From contig NZ_CP119968.1 of NCBI RefSeq assembly GCF_032163395.1, positions 3,312,001 through 3,376,000 on the forward strand: a DNA stretch of 64,000 bases. The letters are read 5' to 3'. This document shows, one piece after another, positions 47,322 through 55,894 of this stretch (position 1 is its first letter; every line of letters begins with the position of its first letter). The translations under genes and the position numbers were made by a program. Under the pieces are notes generated by a model. That model ran no database searches, was not told the DNA's origin, and worked only from the letters and a program-made list of their open reading frames with translations. The DNA is from Gloeocapsopsis dulcis. Lineage in GTDB: Bacteria; Cyanobacteriota; Cyanobacteriia; Cyanobacteriales; Chroococcidiopsidaceae.

Positions 47322-48386
47322 ATGAACTTCACTAAACTCGACTACTGTCAATATCTGCTCAGCAGCCCCATCAACTACACGGTCACAAACTTGGCAGACC
47401 ACCTCGACAGCATCAGCCACGACCGGATCAACCGCTATCTGCGGGGTGAGAAACTAACCCCTCGTTTGTTGTGGGACAATGTGAAGTCACTGCTGCACCC
47501 GTCGGAGAATGGTTATCTTTTGTTTGACGATACGGTGTTGGACAAACGCTCTTCGACATCAATTGAACTGACACGACGGCAATACAGCGGCAATGAGCAT
47601 CGAGTGGTTCGAGGCATCGGGTTGATTAGCTGTGTGTATGTCAACGGGGAAACAGGACAGTTTTGGGTGATTGACTATCGCCTGTCTGACCCGGATGGGG
47701 ATGCTCAGAGCAAGCTAGACCATGTGGTAGCTATGCTAGAAGGAGTAGTCCACAGCAAGCAGTTACCGTTTTCTACCGTGCTGATGGATAGCTGGTACGC
47801 CACTCAAGCTTTGATGGCGCGAATCGACCAGCTCAACAAGGTGTACTACTGCCCCCTCAAAGTGAATCGACGGGTCGATGATAGTGGAGCTCAGCAGGTG
47901 TATCAGCGCATTGACGAGTTAGATTGGACGAGCCAAGAATTAGACCAGGGCAAGCTCATCAAGATTCGTGGGTTTCCCAAAGATAAGAAAGTGAAACTGT
48001 TCCGGGTTACTGTTTCTACCAACACAACGGAGTTTGTCGCCACCAACGACTTATCTCAAGCGTCCACCGATGCCGTACAAGATGAGTGCGGTATCCGTTG
48101 GAAGATTGAGGTGCGAGCAATTCCGCCGTCGCACGGCGGAATGCTTGGATCGCACCTTGAGGAGTTTCACCGCGAACTGAAGCAGTTGACGGGACTCGAA
48201 GCTTGCCAGTGCCGCAAAGCCCGAATTCAGCACCATCATATTGCTTGTGCCCTGTTGGTTTGGAGTCGTCTCAAAACGATTGCTTATCAAACGGGCAGAA
48301 CGATTTATCAGGTTAAGTATGGGATGTTGTCAGACTACTTGAGTGAGCAACTCAAGCATCCTTCTGTTCAAATGTCCCTTGCGTAA
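47322..48386 (+). CDS. IS701-like DDE transposase with 17-residue insertion
   Basis: A 354-residue transposase. The first Asp is in YLLFDDTVLDKRSSTSIELT, the second in STVLMDSWYATQALMARI, and the conserved Glu region follows IRWKIE, EFHRELKQLTGLEACQCRKA and RIQHHHIACALLVWSRLK. Between RWKIE and EFHREL lie 17 residues (VRAIPPSHGGMLGSHLE) that I do not expect in the family; they come from a 51-bp palindromic insert (48111-48161) that keeps the frame. Because this sits beside the catalytic Glu, the enzyme may be impaired despite the open frame. Confidence 0.85.
   Translation: MNFTKLDYCQYLLSSPINYTVTNLADHLDSISHDRINRYLRGEKLTPRLLWDNVKSLLHPSENGYLLFDDTVLDKRSSTSIELTRRQYSGNEHRVVRGIGLISCVYVNGETGQFWVIDYRLSDPDGDAQSKLDHVVAMLEGVVHSKQLPFSTVLMDSWYATQALMARIDQLNKVYYCPLKVNRRVDDSGAQQVYQRIDELDWTSQELDQGKLIKIRGFPKDKKVKLFRVTVSTNTTEFVATNDLSQASTDAVQDECGIRWKIEVRAIPPSHGGMLGSHLEEFHRELKQLTGLEACQCRKARIQHHHIACALLVWSRLKTIAYQTGRTIYQVKYGMLSDYLSEQLKHPSVQMSLA
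48111..48161. repeat. In-frame palindromic 51-bp insert in the transposase gene
   Basis: GCAATTCCGCCG and CGGCGGAATGC form an 11-bp stem with one bulge around TCGCA, with an outer GTGCGA/TCGCAC pair. The unit is exactly 17 codons, so the frame is preserved. It looks like a small dispersed palindromic element of the REP/SDR type. Confidence 0.6.
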
Positions 48387-48398
48387 GTCCTGTTATGC

Positions 48399-48426
48399 TA
48401 AAAATACCCCATATGGGGTATTTTTA
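48399..48426. terminator. Perfect palindrome, probable terminator
   Basis: TAAAAATACCCC-ATAT-GGGGTATTTTTA is a perfect 28-bp palindrome with A-run and T-run at its ends, so it can work on both strands. It originally followed the module 2 immunity gene before the IS701-like element entered upstream of it. Confidence 0.7.
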
Positions 48427-48515
48427 GTAAGTAGATGTTTAAAACTATTGATGTTTAGAAAATAACTGATGATACTCAATTGGTGAGGTATTGCTGCTTT
48501 CAAGTATCACCATGA

Positions 48516-48704
48516 GGATATTGTGTGCAGAGCGCTAACTATTATTACCTTCCTCTAGATGATGAACAAGTTAGATATCTAGATAGGCAGTTTTTGAAGT
48601 TATTTCTTAAAGAAGCACCAGCTCAAAGAGTTGCTGTCTCGAATAGTTTAGGGAAAACTTATGACTACACTAATCACACCAAAAACTCAAGCTCTACTAG
48701 ATAG
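48516..48704 (+). pseudogene. Orphan toxin C-terminal tail (module 3)
   Basis: Directly after an in-frame TGA at 48513, the frame reads GYCVQSANYYYLPLDDEQVR, YLDRQFLKLFLKEAPAQRVA and VSNSLGKTYDYTNHTKN and ends at TAG 48702. It has no start codon, protein-like composition, and overlaps the beginning of the next small gene (48661) in another frame. This is the pattern expected of a displaced polymorphic toxin end followed by its immunity gene. No family is recognised. Confidence 0.45.
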
Positions 48705-49031
48705 TTTAAAGTCTTCGCAGCTTGTTCAAGTCTCTTTTGAACCAACTAAACTCTGGGTAAGTCTAGAGTTCACCTTTGGACCCGAAGGGAAGAATGTTGT
48801 AGTAGAACTACAGCAGCTTGTTCATTTTGTCCTGTCGAAAGAAGATCCTGATGATGATGGGTGTTTCTTTGTTGGAGAAGTCACTATGACTACAGTTGAA
48901 AATAGTGCTACAGAAATTTTGTCATCGTTAAGCTATCTGTTCAGGATTCAAAACAAAAATGTACAGCCAGAACAATCACTGCTTCATTTTCATCTTGAGG
49001 GTGCTGTATGTATTGAGGCTATTTGTAGAGC

Positions 49032-49949
49032 AGACCTCTTGCAAAAGTTGGTGATAGAATCGGAAACAAGTGACTAAGCAGACATAAAAGTTGACTTATA
49101 AAAAAGTAAAAAATCTGAAAGCAGAAGACTTCAAGCGCCTGAGTGGAGTGCATTTCGAGACTTTTAATCAAATGGTAGAAATAGTCAAACAAACTGAAAG
49201 TTTGCGAAAGCAAACAGGTAGACCGCCAAAACTAAGGATAGAAGACCAAGTTTTAATGACTTTAGAGTATTGGAGAAAGTAGAGAACTTATTTTCATTTA
49301 GGTTCTACTTGGGGAGTAAACGAATCTACCGCCTATCGAATTATTCAAAAAATTGAAAATATATTAATTCAAGCTACTGAATTAAGATTACCAGGGAAAA
49401 AAAGATTAACCCAAGATAATTGTCAGCTAGAAACTGTACTAATAGATGTAAGCGAAACCCCAATAGAAAGACCTAAAAAAACCAAAAGAGATATGATAGT
49501 GGCAAGAAAAAAAGACATACATTGAAGGCTCAGGTAATTATTAATCAAAAAAGTGGACAAATACTGTGTACTGCTTATGGGAGGGGAAAAGAGCATGATT
49601 TTAAGTTATACAAAAGAAGTAAAGTAAGGATTAAAAAAGAAGTAAAGTGTTTAGCAGATAAAGGATGCCAAGGAATTCAAAAATATCATCATTTCAGTCA
49701 AACGCCTAAAAAGAAGCCAAGAAAAAGTGAGTTATCTTCTTCAGATAAAAAAGCGAACAGAAAATTAGCAAAAGAGAGTTTATATTGAAAACGTATTTGC
49801 ACACTTAAAAACATTTCGGATCTTGCAAGGTCGGTATCGGAACCGAAGAAAACGATTTGGATTAAGGTTTAACTTAATATCTTCTCTTTATAATTATGAG
49901 CTTCATATATGTTTAAATCATTCTTTAAGTTGACTTTTGCAAGAGATCT
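49032..49949 (+). mobile_element. IS5-like insertion sequence, 918 bp, with target duplication AGC
   Basis: Left end AGACCTCTTGCAAAAGT and right end ACTTTTGCAAGAGATCT are inverted repeats with one mismatch. AGC flanks both sides (49029-49031 and 49950-49952). The ends match those of the deleted element at 39002 in the core TCTTGCAAAAG, so both belong to one family. Confidence 0.85.
49091..49937 (+). pseudogene. Degenerate IS5-like transposase (DDE_Tnp_4 type)
   Basis: Reading through several frames gives KKVKNLKAEDFKRLSGVHFE, the N-terminal helix-turn-helix (GRPPKLRIEDQVLMTLEYWR), a TAG at 49280, then FHLGSTWGVNESTAYRII, VLIDVSETPIERPKK (first Asp), a frameshift near 49510, KSGQILCTAYGRGKEHDFKL, CLADKGCQGIQKYHH (second Asp), a frameshift near 49785 and ENVFAHLKTFRIL (Glu) with NRRKRFGLRFNLISSLYNYE. 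The three catalytic residues survive, but one stop and at least two frameshifts inactivate it. Confidence 0.8.
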
Positions 49950-50036
49950 AGCATACCAAGTATTTCAAGAAGTTAAAGAATGAGAATCTATAGCAGTTGA
50001 GGAAAGTCAAAGCCCTAGGTTCATAAAAGAGCAGCA

Positions 50037-50579
50037 ATGGAAGAAACTCAAATGCAGCAAATTCTCACTCAAGCCCAAGCTGCGCGGGAAAATCCTGTTC
50101 TAGATCGGGGCGAACTGAGAAAAATCTGGCGGCAAATGCACGCCGTGGCAGAAGCACAATACCTGCCAGCTATAGATTTCTTTATCTCCTGCTTGGATGA
50201 TGTTAATTCAAGATGGCGTTTGGAAGGACTTCAAGATGTGGGATATCACTACCACTTCCCCCCCGATAGCCCTATTACCGAGAAAATTCGCCAGTTGTTA
50301 CTGAGTGATCCTAACGACGATATTCGCCTAGCAGCCGCATCCATTCTCGGCATTCGCTCAGTCTGGCTAGACCCTGCCCTAGTGACGGCTTTAAACTCCG
50401 ATCCAGAAAAGTATGTACGCTACGTAGCCTTCAACTCCCTTCTGACTTTAGCTGGTGTTCCCTACTTAGTAGTTAAGAGGGAGGAGGAGAGAGCAAAATC
50501 AGGAGAAATTCCAGCCACCTTTGAACAAGTCAAACGAATTGTTGCGGAAGCGGGAATTGATATCGAAACACTTGGATGA
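50037..50579 (+). CDS. HEAT-repeat protein, possible immunity protein
   Basis: A 180-residue all-helical protein with HEAT-like repeats: YLPAIDFFISCLDDVNSRWR, LLSDPNDDIRLAAASILGIR and DPEKYVRYVAFNSLLTLAG. No signal peptide or catalytic motif is visible. HEAT-repeat proteins occur as immunity proteins in polymorphic toxin systems. Here the gene is the last of the island, following the interrupted immunity-like gene and preceding the right flanking repeat. An alternative is a phycobilin lyase-like HEAT protein, but it lacks lyase hallmarks and neighbours. A short frame overlapping its start (ESIAVEESQSPRFIKEQQWK) might be another orphan toxin end. Confidence 0.7.
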   Translation: MEETQMQQILTQAQAARENPVLDRGELRKIWRQMHAVAEAQYLPAIDFFISCLDDVNSRWRLEGLQDVGYHYHFPPDSPITEKIRQLLLSDPNDDIRLAAASILGIRSVWLDPALVTALNSDPEKYVRYVAFNSLLTLAGVPYLVVKREEERAKSGEIPATFEQVKRIVAEAGIDIETLG

Positions 50580-50662
50580 GTACATCATTTAAGGCTCTAG
50601 CAATTGACACCACAGCAGACAATCTCAATGGTAGTCCGGTTGTTTTAAGAGCTGCTAATGAT

Positions 50663-50907
50663 ATATTCAACAGGCAGGTGCTATACGTTTGTGCCTAGGC
50701 GATCGCATTTCACTAGGACTTGATTTGAACCAGCTATTTATCTTTGACTCGACAACAGGCGATCGCTTGTATCCGTGTTAGTTTGCCTCTAGTAATTTTT
50801 CCATACGGATGAGATATCCATCCTGTGCTATTAACTTGTAACCTAGCCTCCGATAAAGTCTTTGGGCAGGATTTTCTTTGAATACGCTCAAGTGGATGCG
50901 TTGTAGG
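50663..50907. repeat. Right direct repeat flanking the toxin island (malK-GNAT junction)
   Basis: Second copy of the segment at 38757-39000, same orientation. Its first 119 bp encode IQQAGAIRLCLGDRISLGLD then LNQLFIFDSTTGDRLYPC, the end of a MalK-type ATPase, without the rest of that gene. Most differences from the left copy in this part are silent, so this copy probably came from a functional relative rather than decaying in place. The remainder is the end of the intact GNAT gene. Confidence 0.92.
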
Positions 50908-51239
50908 TTCTTTGTCCTAGCGATGTTCTCTATGTGTTGTAGCAAGGTTGTGCCATACCCTTTACCACGAAATGATGCTACAAGCTGAATAGTATGGATA
51001 TATAGGTAATCGCTTGCCTCTCGAATCGAAAAAAAGCCAATGAGGTCGTAGTTGCCATACACCATTGTGTATCTTTCTGGAAAGCGCGGTTCTTGTTGGT
51101 GAAGTTCCTCGTCCCAGCCGATGGTACGAGTTATCATCAGATAAAAATTATCTCTGGTTAGTGACCGGATAAACGAGCCGTGTACTTGAGGATTGCAAGG
51201 AGTAAGAGTAAGTTGTGAATCCAAGGAATTTGCAGGCAT
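50778..51239 (-). CDS. GNAT-family N-acetyltransferase
   Basis: Acetyl-CoA dependent acetyltransferase of 153 residues. The acetyl-CoA loop is VASFRGKGYGTTLLQHIE (Q/RxxGxG/A type, near 87-104), and the conserved end is FKENPAQRLYRRLGYKLI. The first part is ordinary GNAT alpha/beta structure. The substrate is unknown. Its last bases overlap the MalK-type gene end inside the right direct repeat; before the island entered, the gene was evidently tail-to-tail with the UgpC/MalK-type gene now 12 kb away. Confidence 0.88.
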   Translation of the reverse strand: MPANSLDSQLTLTPCNPQVHGSFIRSLTRDNFYLMITRTIGWDEELHQQEPRFPERYTMVYGNYDLIGFFSIREASDYLYIHTIQLVASFRGKGYGTTLLQHIENIARTKNLQRIHLSVFKENPAQRLYRRLGYKLIAQDGYLIRMEKLLEAN

Positions 51240-51262
51240 TGCGATCGCCTCTTACATATTCT

Positions 51263-52327
51263 TCAAACTAGATGTTTTTCTTTCAGCTTCTCCTGTAGCT
51301 GATTTGGAGCAAATGCACCATGTTCAGTAATAATTGCTGTAATTAAATCTGCAGAAGTTACATCGAATGCCGGATTGTAAAACTCAACTCCTTCGGGAGC
51401 AATTATAGTGTCACCAATCGCGTAAACTTCACTTGTATCGCGTTCTTCAATTGGAATTTCACTGCCAGTTGTGAGAGAAAAATCAATCGTTGAGAGGGGG
51501 GCAGCAATAAAGAAAGGGATATTATGGGCTTGAGCAACAATTGCTAAACTGTATGTGCCAATTTTATTTGCTGTGTCTCCATTTGCCGCAATCCGATCTG
51601 CACCAACAACAACCGCATGAATTAATCTCTGTTGCATACAGTGTGCTGCCATGTTATCAGTAATCAGAGTGACAGGAATTCCTTCTTGAGTGCATTCCCA
51701 TGCAGTCAATTTTGCGCCTTGTAAACGGGGACGCGTTTCATCAGCATAAACTCTGGCTAATCTGCCTTTTGCCCAAGCACAACGTACCACACCCAAAGCT
51801 GTACCGTAGCCTGCTGTTGCTAAAGCACCCGCGTTGCAGTGGGTGAGAATATTTAGTTTGTCTGGAGTGGAGGGTAAAACTTCTAAACCGCGATCGCCGA
51901 TCGCTTGACATGTTTGTAAGTCTTCGGCATTGATTGTTTGCGCAGTGTATAGTAAAGCTTGTTTAATTTGTTCAACTGAACCCAGTGTTTCGTATGCCGT
52001 TTTTAACATGCGGCCGATCGCCCAAAACAAGTTAACAGCCGTAGGACGTGTTGCGCGTAGCATCACAGCAACTTCCTCTAGCTGATGCAGAAATTCTTCG
52101 CGATTTTGAGTTGAAATCTCACGTGCCCCGAGGTACATACCATAGGCAGCAGCAACACCAATTGCGGGTGCACCGCGCACAATCATGGTTTTAATTGCCT
52201 GTACCATATCTTCGCAGCGGTGAATCTCGACGAATGCATACTCGTGGGGTAGCCGAGTTTGATCGATTAGTAAGACTGAGTTTTCATACCAAACAATGGG
52301 AAAAACCTGGGAAGGGCAAGAGGACAT
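51263..52327 (-). CDS. mtnA: S-methyl-5-thioribose-1-phosphate isomerase
   Basis: Methionine-salvage enzyme converting methylthioribose-1-phosphate to methylthioribulose-1-phosphate; a member of the eIF2B-alpha fold. It has 354 residues from ATG 52327 ([20 protein letters not shown]). The in-frame start at 52393 adds 22 residues that do not resemble the family. Conserved segments: [37 protein letters not shown] with the catalytic Cys, [20 protein letters not shown] with the catalytic Asp, and [14 protein letters not shown]. It lies upstream of and codirectional with the GNAT gene, with a 23-bp gap. Confidence 0.93.
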   Translation of the reverse strand: MSSCPSQVFPIVWYENSVLLIDQTRLPHEYAFVEIHRCEDMVQAIKTMIVRGAPAIGVAAAYGMYLGAREISTQNREEFLHQLEEVAVMLRATRPTAVNLFWAIGRMLKTAYETLGSVEQIKQALLYTAQTINAEDLQTCQAIGDRGLEVLPSTPDKLNILTHCNAGALATAGYGTALGVVRCAWAKGRLARVYADETRPRLQGAKLTAWECTQEGIPVTLITDNMAAHCMQQRLIHAVVVGADRIAANGDTANKIGTYSLAIVAQAHNIPFFIAAPLSTIDFSLTTGSEIPIEERDTSEVYAIGDTIIAPEGVEFYNPAFDVTSADLITAIITEHGAFAPNQLQEKLKEKHLV

Positions 52328-52416
52328 AGTTGGAGGTTCGCAGGGGCAAAGGGAAGAGCAGAAAGTGATTATTTGAAGTGTGTATGGGCGCACAGGTGTA
52401 CGCCCATAAGCTTGCT

Positions 52417-54324
52417 TTAGCTTACCGATGAAAGTGTTTTGTTAAAAAAGGCTTTTAACACTTCTTGTGCTATTTGGGGACTAGTTAAACTCAGTTCTGC
52501 TTTAGATTGATCGGGAGAAGCATGATCTACCAATACATCAGGTACGCCAAATCGCTTGACAGGTACAACAACATCTGCATCGAGTAATGCTTCCGCTACA
52601 GCCGAACCAAAGCCACCCATTAAACAACCTTCTTCCAAAGTGACAACACGTCCAATGCGTTGTGCCAATGGTAGAATCAATTCGGTGTCAAGCGGCTTAG
52701 CAAACCGAGCGTTGACGACTGTCGCTTGAATGCCATGTTCGCTGAGAATTTCAGCAACTTGCATTGCTGGGTAAACCGTTGAACCAAATCCTAGCAGGAG
52801 CACATCATCACCATGACGTAGAGTTTCGCCTTTGCCGATCTCGACTGGTTCCCACCCTTCTTCCATCAAAGGAACGCCATAGCCGTTACCGCGAGGATAG
52901 CGCATCGCGATTGGACCATCAGTGTGGTTCACGCCTGTGACAACCATCCGCTGCAACTCAGATTCATCTTTCGGTGCCATCAACACCAAGTTGGGTAAGC
53001 AGCGCAAATAAGCAATGTCGTACATTCCTTGATGCGTTGGACCATCCGCACCAACAATTCCCGCCCGATCCATACAGAAGAACACAGGTAGGTTTTGGAT
53101 GCACACATCGTGAACAATTTGGTCGTAGCCGCGTTGCAAGAAAGTTGAGTAGATCGCGACAACTGGACGCATTCCCTCACAAGCTAAGCCTGCAGCTAAA
53201 GTGACAGCGTGTTGTTCTGCAATACCAACATCAATGTACTGTTGAGGAAGTTTGGCTTGTAGTTTGTCTAGCCCCGTACCCGTTGCCATTGCTGCCGTAA
53301 TACCAACAATTTTGGGATTATTTTCCGCAAGTTTGACCAAGGCGTGGGCAAACACTTTGGAATATCCAGGGGGCTTAGGTTTACTGGAAGGAATGGCTTT
53401 ACCCGTTGTCAGGTTAAAAGGCGACTGCGCGTGATAGCCTACTTGGTCTTGTTCGGCGATCGCATATCCTTTACCTTTAACAGTGGCGACGTGTACGAGT
53501 ACTGGTCCTGCAATTTTGTGTGCTTGCTTGAAAGTGGCAATCAGTTCTTCCAAGTTATGCCCATCAACAGGTCCCATGTAGGTAATGCCTAATTCTTCAA
53601 AGACAGCTCCTACTTTTGGTACTGCTAGCCGCTTCATTCCTTCTTTAAACCGTTCGAGTTCGGTTTCTAAGGAATCTCCGACAAAAGGAATTTGTTTTAC
53701 TTGTTCTTCTAAATTATCCGAAAGAAACTGTACTGGCGGACTTAAACGCATTTTGTTCAAATGGCGCGAAATTGCACCTACGTTAGGTGAGATCGACATT
53801 TCATTGTCATTTAACACCACAAGTAGGTTTGTTTTAGGCAAGTGCCCTGCATGGTTAATCGCTTCTAATGCCATACCACCAGTTAGGGCACCATCGCCAA
53901 TAACCGCGACAACTTTAAATTTTTCGCCTTTTAAATCTCGTGCGAGTGCCATGCCTAACGCAGCAGATATGCTTGTGGAAGCATGACCCGCGCCGAAGTG
54001 GTCGAACTTGTTTTCACAACGCTTTAAATAGCCCGCTACACCGTCTTTTTGTCGCAATGTATGAAAGCGACTATAGCGACCAGTAATGAGTTTGTGGGGA
54101 TAGGCTTGGTGTCCTACATCCCAAATTACTTTATCGTGGTCGAGGTCTAGGGTTTGGTAAAGCGCTAGTGTTAACTCAACCACACCTAATCCTGGTCCCA
54201 GGTGTCCGCCACTCGCCGCCACGGTTTGCAAATGCTTATCCCGAATTTGACGGGCGATCTGCTGCAATTGGCGAATCGATAAGCCGTGCAACTGGTTAGG
54301 ATGGGTGATTTCACTCAGGTGCAT
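52417..54324 (-). CDS. dxs: 1-deoxy-D-xylulose-5-phosphate synthase
   Basis: Thiamine-diphosphate enzyme that makes DXP from pyruvate and glyceraldehyde-3-phosphate, the entry step of the MEP isoprenoid pathway (carotenoids, chlorophyll tail, quinones). It has 635 residues. The thiamine-diphosphate motif is [20 protein letters not shown] then [33 protein letters not shown] includes the catalytic Glu; C-terminal transketolase domain ([20 protein letters not shown]). It lies upstream of mtnA in the same direction, with a 90-bp gap. Confidence 0.96.
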   Translation of the reverse strand: MHLSEITHPNQLHGLSIRQLQQIARQIRDKHLQTVAASGGHLGPGLGVVELTLALYQTLDLDHDKVIWDVGHQAYPHKLITGRYSRFHTLRQKDGVAGYLKRCENKFDHFGAGHASTSISAALGMALARDLKGEKFKVVAVIGDGALTGGMALEAINHAGHLPKTNLLVVLNDNEMSISPNVGAISRHLNKMRLSPPVQFLSDNLEEQVKQIPFVGDSLETELERFKEGMKRLAVPKVGAVFEELGITYMGPVDGHNLEELIATFKQAHKIAGPVLVHVATVKGKGYAIAEQDQVGYHAQSPFNLTTGKAIPSSKPKPPGYSKVFAHALVKLAENNPKIVGITAAMATGTGLDKLQAKLPQQYIDVGIAEQHAVTLAAGLACEGMRPVVAIYSTFLQRGYDQIVHDVCIQNLPVFFCMDRAGIVGADGPTHQGMYDIAYLRCLPNLVLMAPKDESELQRMVVTGVNHTDGPIAMRYPRGNGYGVPLMEEGWEPVEIGKGETLRHGDDVLLLGFGSTVYPAMQVAEILSEHGIQATVVNARFAKPLDTELILPLAQRIGRVVTLEEGCLMGGFGSAVAEALLDADVVVPVKRFGVPDVLVDHASPDQSKAELSLTSPQIAQEVLKAFFNKTLSSVS

Positions 54325-54857
54325 ATTCGGTGTTCTCTCTGGCTTTAATCTTTTATGATTGTCCCATTAAAAATCCTACCCAAACTTACTGAAATCTGGT
54401 ATCGCTAGGGGTAAGCTATTCGTAAACAGTAACAATCCTCTTCAGCTCTTTTTTGTCGAACTGACGTGAAAGTCATGTTTGTACGGTTCTTAATCAAGAT
54501 TTACTCTTTATACTCAAACTAATGATGTATTATTTGACACCTTTTAGCTCACCATACAGTACAGAATGAGATTTTTTTTACTTACCTATTCAATAAAATG
54601 ACTTGCTAATGCAAGTTTTCTTAACAAAGAAAGAATTTGCATACACCAAAAAAACCAACTTGTAAAATAAATAAAACTAATGAAATTTTTACTTTATAAT
54701 TTGAATAAGTTAAATTGTTTAGCAAAATATCTTAGCAACACCCTTCAATTCCTCATAGCGCCTAGTTAGGGGATAATACTGACTATAAGATTGCAAAAGC
54801 GTTTACATAAGTATAAAATTTAGCATAATATTACAAAAATAACCAACTCGTTATCCA
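54325..54857. other. Intergenic region between divergent dxs and PhyH-like gene
   Basis: A 533-bp A+T-rich spacer. It must contain the dxs promoter and the PhyH-like promoter. I see no open frame with homology, no tRNA and no strong terminator; several A-runs and T-runs occur between 54600 and 54720. Confidence 0.45.
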
Positions 54858-55727
54858 ATGCTCAGACGCATTAAAAGATTTAGTCAACGTCTTCAGCGAG
54901 AATTATCGGTCATTAAGCCAGAAATAATTGGAATGATTAATGATCGTAAAGGGTATCTACGACAACCACGCAATCAGTTCACTCAGCAAGGCTACGAAGT
55001 TATTCCTGAGTTTTTGGATAAGCAAGAGTGCGATCGCTTAATTAAAGTAGCAGATTCTTATATAAACAACCACAGCTATGTTATTGCTGGAGACTGCTAT
55101 TTACTTTGTCGTAAAGATATCCACGATGTGGACTTGGACGTTCAACAAATTATGAATGCCCAAGAAATTGACGATCAACTTGCACAACTTTTCAATTCAC
55201 ACATCATTGAAAATATATTTGAAGCACGCACTGGCGAACGTGTTTTGCTGCGAAATATCTCAATTAAGATTGACAATCCTGATACTACCTCAAAGCGAGG
55301 TTATCATACTGATTGCGTAACTAAGACAGTGTATAAAGTGTTTATCTATCTTACTGATGTTAACGAATATGGTGATGGACCATACACTGTTATTCCTGGC
55401 TCTCATCTTCACATATACAGAAGACTAGTTAATTATTGCTATGGTTGGATAAAGCAAGTACTGTATGCTTCCCGAAATAGCCGTAATTATAAAGAAGATA
55501 TTCAACTTTTATATAACGATACACAAGCAGTTCCGCTATTTGGTAAAGCAGGAACAATGGTCATATCTAATCAACAGTTAGTACATAAAGGATGGCATCA
55601 GCAAGACAAGAGTAGAAGATATGCCTTAGTTTGCTACGTCATCCCCGTGAAGGACTATCATGGTCAACGCTTTTCTTTTGGTAGAATTGCACTACAACAA
55701 AAAAACGTAGAAATTATCAGTAATTAG
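54858..55727 (+). CDS. Phytanoyl-CoA dioxygenase (PhyH)-like oxygenase
   Basis: Non-heme Fe(II)/2-oxoglutarate dioxygenase fold, 289 residues. The iron ligands are seen as H-x-D in KRGYHTDCVTKTVYKVFIYL (about residue 151) and the distal His in SNQQLVHKGWHQQDKSRRYA near residue 236, with the Arg that binds 2-oxoglutarate (SRRYALVCY). The conserved PYTVIPGSHLHIYRR lies between. The substrate is not inferable; relatives hydroxylate lipids, antibiotics or small acids. It is a lone gene in an A+T-rich surrounding, so transfer is possible. Confidence 0.82.
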   Translation: MLRRIKRFSQRLQRELSVIKPEIIGMINDRKGYLRQPRNQFTQQGYEVIPEFLDKQECDRLIKVADSYINNHSYVIAGDCYLLCRKDIHDVDLDVQQIMNAQEIDDQLAQLFNSHIIENIFEARTGERVLLRNISIKIDNPDTTSKRGYHTDCVTKTVYKVFIYLTDVNEYGDGPYTVIPGSHLHIYRRLVNYCYGWIKQVLYASRNSRNYKEDIQLLYNDTQAVPLFGKAGTMVISNQQLVHKGWHQQDKSRRYALVCYVIPVKDYHGQRFSFGRIALQQKNVEIISN

Positions 55728-55828
55728 TTGCCTCTGGCATGAATCGTAGATGCCCTGCAATCGCAGTAGAGGCTACGCTAGGGAAGTGTCCTTGCGCACA
55801 CTATTAGTAAGAGATTTATGAGTAAGTC

Positions 55829-55873
55829 CACGGTGGTGGACTTTCGTTTATCTAGGGATGAATTCATTCGCCA
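55829..55873. repeat. Dispersed palindromic spacer repeat, second copy
   Basis: AAGTCCACGGTGGTGGACTT hairpin followed by TATCTAGGGATGAATTCATT and CGCC; same composite as at 7138-7197. It lies between the PhyH-like and WecG-like genes that converge here and may act as a terminator. Confidence 0.6.
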
Positions 55874-55894
55874 AGCATCTATGCTAATGTCCTC

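Larger units (their letters stand above)
47288..48392 (+). mobile_element. IS701-like insertion sequence with 13-bp inverted repeats
   Basis: Ends are CAGGACTTACGCA at 47288-47300 and its exact complement TGCGTAAGTCCTG at 48380-48392. The flanks repeat TTAT (47284-47287 and 48393-48396), a 4-bp target duplication. The element of about 1.1 kb carries one transposase gene and lies in the spacer between two toxin-immunity modules, so it does not disrupt a gene. Clean ends and an open transposase frame suggest recent arrival. Confidence 0.88.
48661..49983 (+). pseudogene. Immunity-like gene (module 3) interrupted by an IS5-like element
   Basis: The gene begins MTTLITPKTQALLDSLKSSQ and codes for a small acidic protein with DDDGCFFVGEVTMTTVENSA. 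It runs uninterrupted to 49031, where the IS5-like element enters; the frame now stops inside the element at 49077. Removing the element with one AGC target copy joins codon AGA-GC to A-TAC and continues CRAYQVFQEVKE to TGA at 49981-49983, giving 133 residues. The restored frame proves the disruption. The present 138-residue product differs only in its last residues (ADLLQKLVIESETSD), so it might still fold. Confidence 0.8.

Noticed and set aside
53585-53986. A 133-codon plus-strand frame opposite dxs
   Set aside because: It is a shadow of the strongly conserved dxs coding sequence.
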